Origin: Anarhynchus alexandrinus
Taxonomy: Eukaryota; Chordata; Aves; Charadriiformes; Charadriidae
Length of the DNA stretch: 64,000 bases
Assembly: GCA_008711295.1 (NCBI GenBank)
Contig: VUYV01000004.1
Span: 3,073,129-3,137,128, forward strand
Reading direction: 5' to 3'
Shown here: one piece after another, positions 13,181 through 26,205 of the stretch
How positions within the stretch are numbered: position 1 is the stretch's first letter
How the letters are laid out: each line of letters opens with the position of its first letter
Translations under genes and position numbers: made by a program
The notes under the pieces: generated by a model
What the model saw: the letters and a program-made list of their open reading frames with translations, nothing else
What the model was told of the DNA's origin: nothing
The model's database searches: none

Positions 13181-13351
13181 CTCCGGGTCTGCACAAAATC
13201 TCAAACACCACAACAGCTTTTCACACGCTCACAAATGCTAAAAGAAATTGCTGAAGGCATGCAAATCCTGAAGTCTAAAGAAGATGCCCTAAATTTACTC
13301 AAACAAAACATCTTTCAGTTGCAAAATAACTACCTGCTTGCAAATAATCAG
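13181..13351 (+). CDS. Candidate coding exon, coiled-coil-like; family unknown
   Basis: What is seen: an acceptor-like sequence (TTTCATTTTGGTATCAG) precedes exactly 57 open codons, followed by CAG|GTAATT. Both ends are phase 0. The translation contains QMLKEIAEGMQILKSKEDAL and ends FQLQNNYLLANNQ; leucine, isoleucine and glutamine spacing suggests an amphipathic helix or coiled coil. Reading on past the donor, the frame reaches a stop within about 15 codons, as expected for an exon end. No family is recognised. It is antisense to the TMEM132 gene and lies about 450 bases downstream of another open stretch (12592-12726). A-rich DNA readily yields K/E/Q-rich chance translations, so this is tentative. 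Confidence 0.3.
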
Positions 13352-14558
13352 GTAATTCTTAATGGTTATTATATGGATGAGATTAAATAAAGTTGGGAGA
13401 AAATATCAGCTTTCTATAATACCCACCTGCTCTAAATACACAGTTATACTTTAACTAAAATTGAAGAGCCATTAAGACCAGTTTTTGTAGGTGCTTATGT
13501 TTCTAATTCCCAATTAAATTAATTGGATTTGAATGCCTAAATAGCTTCAAAAATCAGACTTATCATCCAACAACCAGTTAAACAAGGCAATGCTGCAAAA
13601 TAGGCTGAAACCGGAAAGTTGTTCAGCATTTCTATGGGCAGCTGATGTGGGAAAAATAATAGTTGCAATGTCTCCTACAAACAAATACAACACCTGAGCC
13701 ACAATCTTAGAAAAGGCAATAGACCAGATCCTGTCACATGTGTAAAGCATGAGAACTATTACAGATAATTATTTTTTTATAATAAACTGGACTCAGATAA
13801 CTCCTTGTTTCTGACGTCTGAAAGCAGTTTTCAGATGTATTTTACTTGTTTACCTTCTTATGCTCTTGGAAATCCTTCAGAAGTACTATATTAATTTTAC
13901 AAGTAACTGCAAAGAGAACAAGTAAATAGGTAGCCAAAAGTCATGATGGAAAACCAGGGAAGAGCTGAGAGCACAAGCCAGGACTACACCGCACTTGACA
14001 GAATGAAACAATGCAAAAACATCTGCCTCCAAAACATACTCATTCTGAGCTATTTAAGGTTAACAATCTTTTTATTTGATTATGCCACACCAAAAACATA
14101 TCTGGAAAAGGATTAATTGGCCCTTCATAGGATACATTTGCTCTCCTGAAGCTTACTTGTCTCCCTAAGTGGAAGTTGAGCACTTCTGCAAATCCTAAGT
14201 AAGGAACTGCAGGATCTAGACGTGCAGCCAGTGGTACATTAGGATACCACTAGACATTTTGTTTTCTGGAAGCTTTCAGAAAAGGTTAGCAATGGGACTG
14301 ATACAAGAAGGTTAAAAACTGGCAACCCAAAAGATAGGTAAGGGCAGAAACACAGAGAAAAATATTTAAGACACTGCAAGCACAGAAAAATAGCAAAAGC
14401 AGCAGCAACAGACAGTATGGAGCAGCTGGATAGCCACTACAGAAGAACCGGAGGAGGAGTGAGAGATGAGGCTGAGTTAAGATGATGGGTGGGCTGCGTA
14501 TCACTAGCTGAACGTTAGTACAACAGCAGCTAACAGAGTCAAGCACTGGAGGGAGAAG

Positions 14559-14661
14559 TATATTTTTATTTTACATCTATTTTACATCTATTTTAATTTT
14601 AATAATACCAATCCCTTCGATAGCTAATTCAACATCTGGATGGTCCTGCAAATTACAAGCA
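14559..14661 (+). repeat. Unnamed dispersed repeat, copy A
   Basis: Bases 14597-14661 align without gaps to 16124-16188, with about six mismatches in 65 positions. The shared TATATTTTTATTTTA leader lies further left in both copies. In this copy an 11-bp unit (ATTTTACATCT) repeated in tandem sits between leader and core and is absent from copy B. Flanking sequences do not match. Both copies are in the same orientation. Confidence 0.8.
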
Positions 14662-15369
14662 GGTGGACACATCACCTCCCATAAGTTGTCTTTAGATTCA
14701 CTTTCCTGCACATATATGGAAGGGAAGAGAGACAAGAAAACCTATTCTGTGGATATAGATGTCTCATTGTTACAGCTGTAGCAGGACATTGATCTGCAAG
14801 ATTCCTTCCTGAATTTAGAAGTGCTCTGCACTCAGAAATTCAAGTATGGCTCTCCATGGCACCAAAGGGAACTGTTCACCCTCTAGATATGTGTCTACAT
14901 TTCTTCTCTCCTTATTAATTAATCCTCGGTCTGGTAAATAGTGACCCTAAATTATCTGCCTAAAATAGAATAGAAAAATAATTTGAAAAGTACCCTATTT
15001 CAGTGGATCAGCCACAAAGGTCTGAAACTTACCTCGCCTAAGTCAATTCATTTAGCCTGTGGCCTGATGTACAAAGTCCTTGTCTTTTAAGCTTCAGGCA
15101 AAGAGGGTTACATGCTTGTCTCAACAAGGTCCTAGAAAGTAATGCAAAATGGTCCAGACGGTGGGTAAAAGGGAAGGAATCTTCAGTCAGCAGACTGCAC
15201 ACTCTCTGTTACATAAGAAATCCAGAAATATTTCTAAATCCTTACTCAGCCACTAATATTTTATCATGACAGTAATTTTTATGCGCTGTGATTAAGTTAC
15301 ATTTAACAGGACTGCTTCCCAAAGAGTCTGTGCTCTGTCCTAGTAAGGGTTATGTATATTATTAACAAC

Positions 15370-15600
15370 CATAATGATAACTATTAGATAGTACATTCTA
15401 TGTAAAGATCTCAAAGGATTTTTCAAGGATTTAGTATTAATGCTCTTTACCTGTCAAGGTAATTCAGAACCGTTATGTATCTTTTGTATGTGTCTATGCT
15501 GAGACAGATCAAATAAATGACACGCCAAAGATCACAATAGCACACCAATACCACAGCTGACAGCATATGCCAGACCCACACTATAACCAGCACATTTCAC
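15370..15600 (-). repeat. Possible MIR-like remnant
   Basis: A weaker resemblance to a reversed MIR: an 'AAAGATCTCAAAGGATTTTT' opening, then GAGACAGATCAAATAAATGA followed by CACGCCAAAGATCACAATAG. It is too degraded to be sure by eye. Confidence 0.3.
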
Positions 15601-16112
15601 TGCAGCATCTGAAAACCCATCCAATGGGTTATCCAACTGTTATCCAATCTTATTAAGGCAGACGCAAATGAAATGAAAACCAAGTGTCATACACTGTATG
15701 CAGAATGAGCCTTTGCTAGAATCTGCAATGCCTAAAATCCCAACCCAGGTTTAACCCCTAGAGCATCCTTCCTTTCTTCATTACCAACGAAGAAGAGAGA
15801 ACTGGACACGATTACCAGTCCTGGGCTCATTACATCCTTTTGACCTCTCAGCCTTCCTAACACTTGTAGCCTCTTTTCTTCCTCCATATATGTATGTCCT
15901 AAATAAGCCACTTGTTCTTCCAATTGCCTCTGATAACTCTAGGAGTTCTCCAAGTATTCCATAGCTAATATTCAGGATAGTTCTGATCTGACCAGCAGTT
16001 TCCCTAACAACTCTGGATCACCAGTCTAATTTTCAGCTAATATTAAGCAATATAGTATTGTTACAGTCACGGGATCTAAACATAGTTTGATCAGGCAAAA
16101 ATATCTTGTCAC

Positions 16113-16188
16113 ATATATTTTTATTTTAATAAAACCAACCCCTTCCATAGCTAATACAACATCTGGACAGTCCTGCAAATTACAAGCA
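16113..16188 (+). repeat. Unnamed dispersed repeat, copy B
   Basis: The shorter copy runs from TATATTTTTATTTTAATAAA through CATAGCTAATACAACATCTG and ends at CTGCAAATTACAAGCA. It is roughly 91% identical by eye to 14597-14661 and lies 1.5 kb downstream in direct orientation. The family is not recognised. Confidence 0.8.
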
Positions 16189-18590
16189 AAAGCAAAGTCA
16201 TTTAGTGGCTATGCTGTATCTGATATGTCCAGAAAAATCCTAAATTGGGCTGAGAAGATAAGAATTTATATGGCATATTTTAACTTTTTACTGCGTGGTA
16301 ATAAAGGAACACACAGTTTTGTGTCATGGTCTGGAGAATGGCTTAGAGCAGGCAGGAAGAGCTATAAATACCACATCTTCTAAAAGAAAGTGGCAGGCGA
16401 TCACTGGAACTGAAGAACACAAAGAGTATTAAAGCTAAAGGGAACTTTTTAAGAGAAAGAATCACAACTTATAATGATTAATGCAAGTTCCTGTTTTGGA
16501 GACAGGTGCTATTGGATGATCTGAGCCCAATTTAGCTTTCATTTCTATCAGTGTAACATCATGTGCCTCAGTAATGCACTGCTGGCTTAGCCCAGTGGAA
16601 GAAAGAAGAGAACTAATTTCCCTTTGTATTCAGCTTGTCTCTTCCTTACTTCCTCGGCACATTTTTTCTAGAGATCCGCCAATCTCTTTTCATTGAGATG
16701 ACGGAGCACTTCTCAGTACTGGGATTCAATACACATTGAGCTGGGTTTTGAAAGCAGCTAAAAAAGTAGGACCCCTAATCCCCTTGGAAAGGCAAGGTGA
16801 TTTTGACGTTCGTACACGGGTATCTTTCACTGTACAAATCTGACACTCAGAAACAGGTGAGCCACTTGGAAGATCTTCTTCACAATAGCTCCTGAGCATC
16901 TTCACTGAGGGGTTCACAGGCACAGGGCCAGAATAAGCCTTTTACATGGATGGTATCAGACTAATGATGTGACAGCATGGGAATACCTGTGCAAAGCCAT
17001 AATTTCACATGCCATTTAAGTGAATATACAATAGAAAGAAGCACTCCTGGCCATCTCTCACCCTCAGCTACTGATTCCTGCTCTAATGTCACTTCTTTTC
17101 CAGGGCTGGCACAAGCATCGTGAGCATCTGAAACGCACTCAGTCAGGGAGCAGGGAGCTGAGCAGGGAGACAGGTCATTCACCAAAAAAAATAAATTGAT
17201 TCACTTTCACTCAGCTGCACTCATGGCCAGCAGAGAGACAGGGATGGCAGCTCCATGTTAGTTAAACAGTCACAGAATTGTACCTTACCGATTGTTTAAT
17301 ACATGAGGGACATTAATCTTTTGGGTTCAGCAAGTGGTTAGATCTGCTCAGTCAGCTCATGCAAACACCCAGGCTCTGAGACTGAGCAACCTTTTCCAGA
17401 ATTTCAAAGCTGCTTTCTTAAACTCTCCTCCAACTCCAGGGAGAAAAAAAACCCCAAAATATAAAATATGAAATTTGAAATGATCTACCTGTGAAAAAAA
17501 CCTGCTCTGCAAGTCCAGTCATTATAATTTCTTTCTTACTTTTCACAATCACAGCTGACTACTAGCTGAGACTCTACATCTCTTCATAAACAATTCAGAT
17601 CAGCACCTAATAAGAAGGGAAGCCATGATCCCTGCCCCATTATTCAAAAGAATTCCTCACTCAGATCCTCTTCGACATTGCTGTTTGGATATTCTTTAGA
17701 TTTTTGCCTCGTTCTTTGTATGGAAATAGACATATTCCTTCCCATGAAGGAACAGAAATACCCACAGAAAGAAATAAATGATCATCCCTGGTTCTAGAAG
17801 AACACATGTTCTTTCCCATTAAGCACAAAGAGACAGGTTTCTTGGTATCTTCTGTAGAATTTGGAGGAAGCCTCAATTCAGGAATTATTTGGATTTTTAT
17901 GTTACCAAGAAGTTTTGTATCTTATATGCTTATAGCCTTTTATAAATATAAAGAAACTGTAGTCAATTGTCCCAGTCACACTGGGATTTTCAGTAGAGAT
18001 GATTACAAAAAGGCAAACAACTCCGCAGAAACCTTGTTATTTCTCAAGATTCACATCAGAATGATGAATTGGCAGAATATGAAAGAGAGAAATCCAGTGA
18101 CTTCAACAGCTTTAGGTGAGTTTCAGATGATTCCTAGGAGATGTGGGACTCTCATATCAGTTCTACATTCAGAACTCAGCCATGTCTGCTTTTCATACCA
18201 GAAATAGATTAAAATTCTTCCTTCTCCCTTTATAACCAACATTAACAGCACATGGACTGAACTCAGCAGTTATTATTACAGCTTTTATTTTCAACAGTGC
18301 ATTTTTCTGAGTTTGTCCTGTCTCCCGATTACTAGAGCAGATCAGAAAAAGCATTTTCTTTTTCACAGTGGCTTCATCCTAAGGTGAAAAGTTCAGAAAG
18401 ATTCTGATGTCAGGAATACTGAAACTGAGTTGAAATGACAGGACATGATTTTATCATTTTCTATCAAAATGAAATGTTTAGACATGGCAGAAAATAAAAA
18501 CATCCATTTGCTGACTTAAATCAAATGTTTGTTTCAAGACAGATCAAAATTATTTGGGATGGAATAAGGCAGTTCAGCTGGTGAGAAAAA

Positions 18591-18606
18591 CCACAATATA
18601 TTGTGG
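18591..18606. repeat. Perfect 16-bp palindrome
   Basis: CCACAATATATTGTGG is fully self-complementary. The halves resemble C/EBP-like half sites, but function is unknown. Confidence 0.85.
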
Positions 18607-19669
18607 AAAACCGTGGCAGACTGAACTTGATCTTCACCCAACCCTCAAGGCAGAGATTTAGTTTCTCATTATAAAATTCGGTCCTACACAACCATATTCT
18701 GTGCAAATGTTCAATCTAGACAAAATCCCATTTGCTGCTGGGAAAGTATTTTCTTTGGTATCATTCAACAAACTATGCTGATTACATCTGCTTTTTTCTT
18801 TCTATTTGGGTCCTCTGAACCCTGAGCGACCAAAACCCATGTGACAACCTCACCTGAATGCGACACTGCACGTTCCGATGAGCTACTTTAACAGATCATT
18901 GCTTCTGAAACAGGGGCTCGCTCTTCCTCACTCCTCCCCCTCTCCCGCTTTGCTGTGTCCCCACTGCAGGATGCTTTCTCCTCCTTCTGTCCTTCTCCCC
19001 CCACCAAGTCACTGGAACAAGCACCAGGGAAGGGTGAACACTTGCCTTCCCCCTATTGACTGGGAGAGCCATGAGACTCAATCAAGGCATAACATGCATC
19101 TCAAATCACTCTTAGCTCGGCTTAAACTTGAGAGATCACAGGGAAATTGGGAATCTTCATACTCTTTTTAGATTTTTGTGTATCTTTGCAGTACCTCCAT
19201 TCTGGGGGCCCGTGCCTCTGACCTGCAGCCATGAGGGTTTTCTTTTCCAGTTGAAAGCTGGAACTGAAAACTTGTGTAATCACATGCATCCAAGAACGTG
19301 CTGTAAAAAGAATATCAAATGTACTGCCACTAGCAATATCATTGTGAAATCTGCAGCACTGGAACTGCCAACGCTAAACTAAGGAGCAGATAAAATTCTG
19401 GTCCTGATTATCTTCTCCCTTTGATTTTTTACTCTGTCACTCCACTGGTTTTAGAATTCTACTTTTCCCTGAAGTGCACCAGTGTAAGGAAGAGGAGAAA
19501 CAGCTGTTAAAAGTTTAATGTTTTAAGAAAGCTATGGCTTCAGGCTATTTCAAATGCTCGGATGCTTCAGTTTTTTGTAGTCTGTCACTTGATTAAAATG
19601 AAGTTATTTTGCCACTGATAAAACCGCACTGTTACTGAAAGATTGCAGTAATATCCTACAAATCGCCAA

Positions 19670-20060
19670 GCGTGTCGTTATCCCCTCTAACACAGACCAA
19701 AGTGAACGGAACGAAGCAGGTACCGACCCTTCGCTCGCTCAGCAGTAACTTCCTACCACGCAGCTGTGGCTGGAGCGGGCTGGCTCTGCAACCCTACAGC
19801 TGCTCGGGAAACAGCCCGCAGGGGTAAAACACTACCGCAGGGGTAAAACACTACCGCTTCGCTCCTCACGCAAAGCCAGAAAGATGAGACCCGGCAGAGG
19901 ACAAGCACAAACGCCAGGCGATCGTCCCGCGGCCAGAACTGGTTGTAGAGCTGCTGCTTTGGGAAACAGGAATTCAGAGCAGGAGGCCACGCTGTGACTC
20001 CCTGCATGGCCTCTGCCCGTGGGACACAGCCCCACAGCGCTGTGCCAAGTCCCAGGTTGG
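19670..20060. promoter_or_regulatory. Locally GC- and CpG-enriched patch
   Basis: CpG occurs repeatedly (GTGTCGTTATC, GAACGGAACG, CTTCGCTCGCTC, GCGATCGTCCCGCGG-type runs) over about 390 bp in AT-rich surroundings. No gene start is recognised. The open frames on the minus strand here (about 100 codons) reflect the low stop frequency of GC-rich DNA. It might be regulatory. Confidence 0.25.
19817..19854. repeat. Perfect 19-bp tandem duplication
   Basis: The unit CGCAGGGGTAAAACACTAC occurs twice in a row without mismatch, and CGC begins a third copy. It sits in a locally CpG-richer patch (about 19670-20060). It is probably a recent replication-slippage event, possibly variable in number. Confidence 0.9.
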
Positions 20061-20705
20061 GCAAAGGATACCCATAGTAAGAATCCTCCTTTCACTCCTT
20101 CTGCCCCAGGAGTTTGCTTGTAATATGGATAAAAGTCCATATGACTGTCCTCCTGTTTACACCCTTATCTAAGATCGACGAAAAACACAAGATGCTCTAG
20201 AAGGAAATAAGCTAAAGGTATTTTGTCAGAAAAGCACATAATTTTGGATAACACACAGATTTGGAATGGAGTCCTCTACAAAATACACAGCGTAATATAA
20301 AAAAGGGCCAGAGAAACTGTATCCTGTTCCCGGTGTTGGCACCATTCACTGTGTGACTTCTGGCAAGTGGCTTCTGGACAGAGCTGAGAATATATTGGAA
20401 TTTTTAGTTAACTGATCAAACAAAATGAACCTAAAGGTGTTTTCATTTCAGAGCAACCAAAATGCAGATTTTCAATCAACTCATCAAATTGAAAAACCCA
20501 GAGCATTGGAAAGTGTTGCTTTGGAGACTTTCAGGCTTTGTTGAGCCTTGAAAAAATGGCCATTTTGAAATGCAAATGTCTTTTCAAAATGAAAGATTAA
20601 AAGCTGTTGATTTTTCCTCTCTCCTCATTCTTGATTTAAATCATCTTGAGAATTTGATCCATATTAACAACTCAGCAAAAAACATCTGCTCACCAATCTC
20701 TTGCT

Positions 20706-20752
20706 TTTCTGTGAGGTCAGTAGGAGGTTTACCATCTACTTCAATGGTCAGA
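20706..20752. repeat. Remnant of the 'ACTTCAATGG' palindromic repeat
   Basis: GTGAGGTCAGTAGGAGGTTT then ACCATCTACTTCAATGGTCA corresponds to 'tgacttcagtaggagttttgccattgacttcaatggg' with substitutions. Confidence 0.4.
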
Positions 20753-23743
20753 ACTTTCTTACAGCACTCTGAAATTCTCACCTTAGCTTGTCTGTGTTTC
20801 TGTGAAACAGAGCTTATAACGTGCCTCCATTTTTTGGCATGGTTACTCTGTCATGGTGGACCAAATAAATTCAGATAATCATTTTTCAATAAGAATATTG
20901 TTTCAATGGACTAAATTTTGTCCTGACTTATTCAGCCAAGTTCAAGTCGATGCAGTTTGGCAGAAAACAAGTCAGTGCAGAATGTGGTCCAGCTCTTTGA
21001 AGTCTCAGATGAAAGAAATGAGTAATAAATGCAGCCCCTGAAACTAAAAGAAGAATGAGGTATCCTCAATTCTGCAAGGAAAATGAACTTAAACTCATCA
21101 TTAATCTACACCAAAAAAATAGGAATAAAAGCTAAGCCACAAAGATGTAATCAATCTGTTAGATGCTACATGACAGATGCATTGAAAAACAGCAACAGTA
21201 AAGACACAAAGAAATGTAATCTTAATCTTTATATTTCAATGGGCATTTTAAGCAGACTTTTTCTTCCGTTTTATATTCACTACTCTAATGCCCAGAGATC
21301 AGAAACTCTAATTACTGTTGCATGCTGAAAGCTGGCCAGTAATTATATATCTTTATCTTCATTACATAAGATGTCTGTGAATAAGGCTTGGTCTGAAACA
21401 GAGCAGGTGAACTGGAAACTCGGAGACACGTTTTCAATTAAGAGCTCACTTTAAACTGGTGACCCATTTTAATGCCGCTGAAACCTGCCTTCCTGCTGCG
21501 GAGGAGTGAACTATGGGGGGATGTTTGCAGAAGCCCTGAATGTCTCGATCTCTGACTTGTGGTTTCCTGTTTTGCCATAGGGCCTATCATTAGCATCACT
21601 GTGCAACGATATATATATGAAGAATAGTAAGCACACGAGCCTTTACTGGTATATTCATGTACTTACAATTAATGACAAATATACACTTATGCAGTGCTAC
21701 CAATTTAACCTCTCTGACAGGGTTAGAGCTGAGCATATTGAATACCACAAGCTGTTGCAGATTTATATCAGATAAAACCATTACACAAATACCCAATGAA
21801 CACGCCAAATCATTCCGATAAACTAAAACTTCAGAAAACAAAACTGATTTTTAAAGTATCTTCCAAATGATACATTTGCTTTCAAATCCTTTTTTCCAGT
21901 TCTCTGAAAAAAATAAAAAGTTAATGAGTGAAGACTTAGTCCATTAACTTCCATAGCATAAGAAAAGGATCCCAAATAATTTCTTTCTGTTTCTAACCCT
22001 AGACTCAGTCGAACAGTTTGCTATATTTGGCAGATTTACCAGATTCAAAAGGGCTTCATAGAAGCAAAAAAAAAAGTCTCTATTAAGACGGCCAGAAAGA
22101 CACATTTAATCAGCAAATATCAACATCATGGCTATTCAGATAAATAGAAATCCTGAGTAGATTCTAAAAGGGAAACATTAAAAACGCTGGACTTCGAAAC
22201 TGCTTGGGTTCATCTGGTGTATAAGAAATTATAATGAAGAAATTACTTAAGACAAGTCCAATGTGTCTAAAAATTGCAACATTTTGACAAAAAAAAAAAT
22301 CAAATCTGTTTAGAGATAGCTCACGAAAGATGATTTAAACCTATACTCAGGTTTATTCTTCAATCACCCTGCTCCAAGTTGTCACTCCAGCTGTGACATG
22401 AAGTTACTAAACTTGTAGGTATGTCTGAAACTCCCAGCAGTTTCCCATATGACAGTAACAACCAAGTACCTACACTCACCTTTGCCTATAAAGGCAAAAA
22501 CTGTCCACTAGGGAAGAGCCTTTTTCAGCTAATGGGGCCCAGGGAGGCTAGCTTTGGAGCTAAACACTACCCTCAGCTGTTTGAATCGAAATTAAAATGA
22601 ACTAACATAACAGGGAGAAAGCTTAGCATTCCAGTCAGCTTTAGGCTAAGGCAAATTTCACAAAGGCCAAGTCCTCAATATGGTGCAGTTCACAAAAGTT
22701 AATGGGATAACAGTGATTTCCAGCAGCTGGAGGGGTGGCCTGTAGTATTTGTAATCGTTTTGTGACATGCTGGTTATGTTAAAAAAGATTCAATTTTAAC
22801 TTTTATTTGTAGCCATCTCTCTTGTTTCCTCTTCTCAAGTGAAAGCCACAGATGAGTTTGTGAAAAGATAAAAGCTGCTGTAGACAAGCCAACATTTCTG
22901 TCAGCATGCTGGAATACTTTCCACAATCTCCCACAATCACCACTGCTGCCCATGTCCTTCCACTACCATTAATGTGTGTTAACCATTAATCAAGCTGAGT
23001 AGGAATATGCAGGACTTCTTACAAGCTTTTAGTATTATTGGCACAAGCCGAAAGCCTTCAAGAAGCAGAAATTTTCTTGAGGGTCCAGTCTGACTCTAGG
23101 ATTTCAGTAATAAAAAGGCCCTTAAAGGCATCCCTTCATGCTCTCTCCTCACCACTGGCTAGGTGACACTGTGAGTCAAAACTAATTGGAGCAGTGTATT
23201 ATTGCCTGACGTTCATGTTTCAAGGAAGTTTAGGCTATAGAGCTGTTGTACAGAGTAAATCCACCGGTCAAGTGTCTTATCCAGTAGTTCCCAGTCCATG
23301 ATTGGTGGCCAACATGTTACCCTCCTTCCTTCCTAGCAGCAATTGTGACCAAAGAAAATTCCAAATTTAAAGCTAATGTTGTTTGCAATACGCTACTGGC
23401 TCAGTACCAAGAAGAGACCCAACCTTTGAGTCAGACAGCTCCTGTTCCAATGTGGCAAACCAACTTCAGAGGAATTACTTCCCTCTCTAGAACATCAGCT
23501 GATGACATTCCTGAACCTACACAGCCCATATAGCTGAAAAGTAAAAGGCAAAGGCAGAGTGAACTCTGAAAATACTTCAAAAGTGGAAAGTAACAGACAA
23601 TTCCAAGTATTTGATGTGAAGGACAGAAAATGTGCAATTTTGTGTTTGTTTTATTGCTCCACTGAACCGATCTATATGTAACAGCAATAATAGACCTTTG
23701 TCTTCCAGCAGCAGAACAGTTAGGAGTGTGAAAGAACTTGTCA

Positions 23744-23929
<186 letters not shown>

Positions 23930-26151
23930 CTAAGAGACCAAAAAAAAAGTCCTTTTAGTTAATATATTTTGCTATAAATTCATTAGCACCACCTAGATTC
24001 AGCTTTACTTTAATTTCTAATGGCTATGCCAAGAACTGTTCCAAGTACAGCAGGCAGGAAACACAAATTTCCTCCCTTCAATCCTGGAACCAAACTCCCA
24101 GTTCTGATTCAGGGCTGGTAAGATATTTGTCATACCCTAATTGCTATTTCATGAACGCTCATCAAGTGTCAGAGCAACCTAACACCCGAGGAATGACCCC
24201 GCACCACATAAACAAGATGTACCTTGCATCTAGCAACAGTGAAATCTCCATCCTGAGGAGCTCACCAATGGTCTTGCTGATCACATAAAAGTAATGTCTT
24301 AAGTCTTGCTGTTCTACCCACAAAGCTGTTTTCTGAAATGCTTTCTACAAATACTGAAATTCTATGACACTATTGGACAAATACTGTCAACGTTTAGACG
24401 AAAGAAATACTGAATAATTGTTAAGGAACAAGTTTGTCTTGAGGTCAGTCAGAAATCCACTTTGTCCCAAATCTCCTGGATGATAACAAGTCCCTGCAAC
24501 ATAGGGCAGTGTCTTCTGCAATACGCACACTTTCTACCTTCCAGCCTGTGGACACCCTGCACAGGGACAACAGCTGCTCCAAAAGCCACCTGATGGCACA
24601 TGAAACCATCTGGCATGCCAGGTGTGCTCTAGCACGGCCTCTGACTGCACGTTTGGTGGGACACTCAGGCTGGCCATGTGTATGGAAGCAACTCTAGTCT
24701 TACAGGCAGGCTTTAGGCTGCTCTTTGGGATGCAACGTTGGCAGATTCAACTTAAATCTCCCAATTCACAGCCTCTAAAAGGGGCTAGTCTGTCATGGCA
24801 GATAAGACCTGGTTTCCCCCACTCTGCCTACTAGGGAATAAGTTTAAGAGTGCCACCATTCTAGTCCTGCGTAATGACCGCATGTACCACAGGACTGTGG
24901 CAAATCAGACCCTCGTCAGGTTTTGTAGGGCTCATCCTGGCTCTTGTTGGGTAATGGTGGTCAAGCACTTGTTAAGAATTCTTTATCTTTTCATGAGGGT
25001 CCCAAAAAGGAAGGATGCTGAGAAGGGCCTGGGCTCTTTAAACAAGATGAGCTCTGCAGTGACCTGTGCCTCTGGTACATCATTGTTGTGAAGATGATTA
25101 TTGCAAAATGCATTCCTTCTGTTTGATTTATCACTTCTAATTTAAAAGCGCTGAGTTCTGATTATATGAAGAGCGTGAGACTAAACAGCACTCTGGGTTA
25201 CCTGGGTGTCACATCAGTCTCGCACAGCAGGTATCACCGACGTGCCAAGAAACACAGAGAGCGCAAATTGGTGCCTGAATTCTTCCGCTCCTCATTGCAA
25301 GACATTGCTCATTCCTGGAAAGGTCTCGGAGCTTTTCAGAACTCTGCCTGCAAATCACAGACTATCCCATAGAACAAGAGGCTCTTGATTTTAGCCGGCT
25401 CTTGTGAAATAAAAGCTTCCAAAGCCCCCCAAGTGCTAACTTCTCATTATCTAAATAGCTCACGCTATGAGCTCTGAGACTGACCTGATTTTAGTTGTGG
25501 AAGACAACAAAGTGGGAGATTGAAACCAAGTTACCAGAAGATGACGACTCCCCCTACTGCCTCTTGGGCTAAAGAGGAGAAGCAGGGATTTCTCTCATCT
25601 AAAGGATACGGATCAAAAAGACCTTTGCTTGTTACTTAAAGAAACAGAGACACTTTATTCAGACTCAAAGCAATATTTAAAGAAAGAAAGGAAGAAAAAA
25701 CCTCCTGGTCTTTTGATAGCTGCTTTGCTAAAGTTTCCCCATCCTCACCGTGATCTTTAGGGGAGGGTGAAATAGGATTTCACAAAAAGAGAACTTAAGA
25801 AGAAAATCCTCTCCCTCCCTCAGCACAAAAGCCCTTCAGATATTTTGAAATTATAATTCATACAAAGGTGAGAATATCTGCCTGTACCGTAAGGCCCTTC
25901 TGTCTTGAGTGCACATTTGTTCTCAGCAGAGAATATATTATTCAGGCAACTGAGATCTGAGAAAGATTTGCAATTAAGTTTCCAGGTTCTTTTATTTTTT
26001 TCACATCTGGGCTTTGTAGCAAAGTTACTGCATGCACGTTATTTAGATACTTTTGCCACTCTCCTGTAGGCTCCACAGAGCTGCAAATGGGGGCAGCTTG
26101 ACAGAACAAGTGCTATTAAGCATCCACGATAATTGCAGAACCCAGGCATCA

Positions 26152-26205
26152 GGGCCTGATTTTGCAAACACTTGGGCATGAATCTCATTTCTTTGGGACT
26201 ATTTG
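26152..26205. repeat. Remnant of a sauropsid palindromic (MITE-like) repeat
   Basis: GGGCCTGATTTTGCAAACAC followed by TTGGGCATGAATCTCATTTC and TTTGGGACT matches one half of a palindromic repeat often seen in turtle, crocodile and bird DNA ('gggcctgatcctgcaaacac...'). Confidence 0.55.

Noticed and set aside
17806..18207. 133-codon plus frame, and an alternative frame ending ...EREKSSDFNSF before GTGAGT at about 18115
   Set aside because: The donor is good, but the alternative frame has stops just upstream and only a poor AAAAAG acceptor. The K/E/S-rich translation is what A-rich DNA gives by chance.
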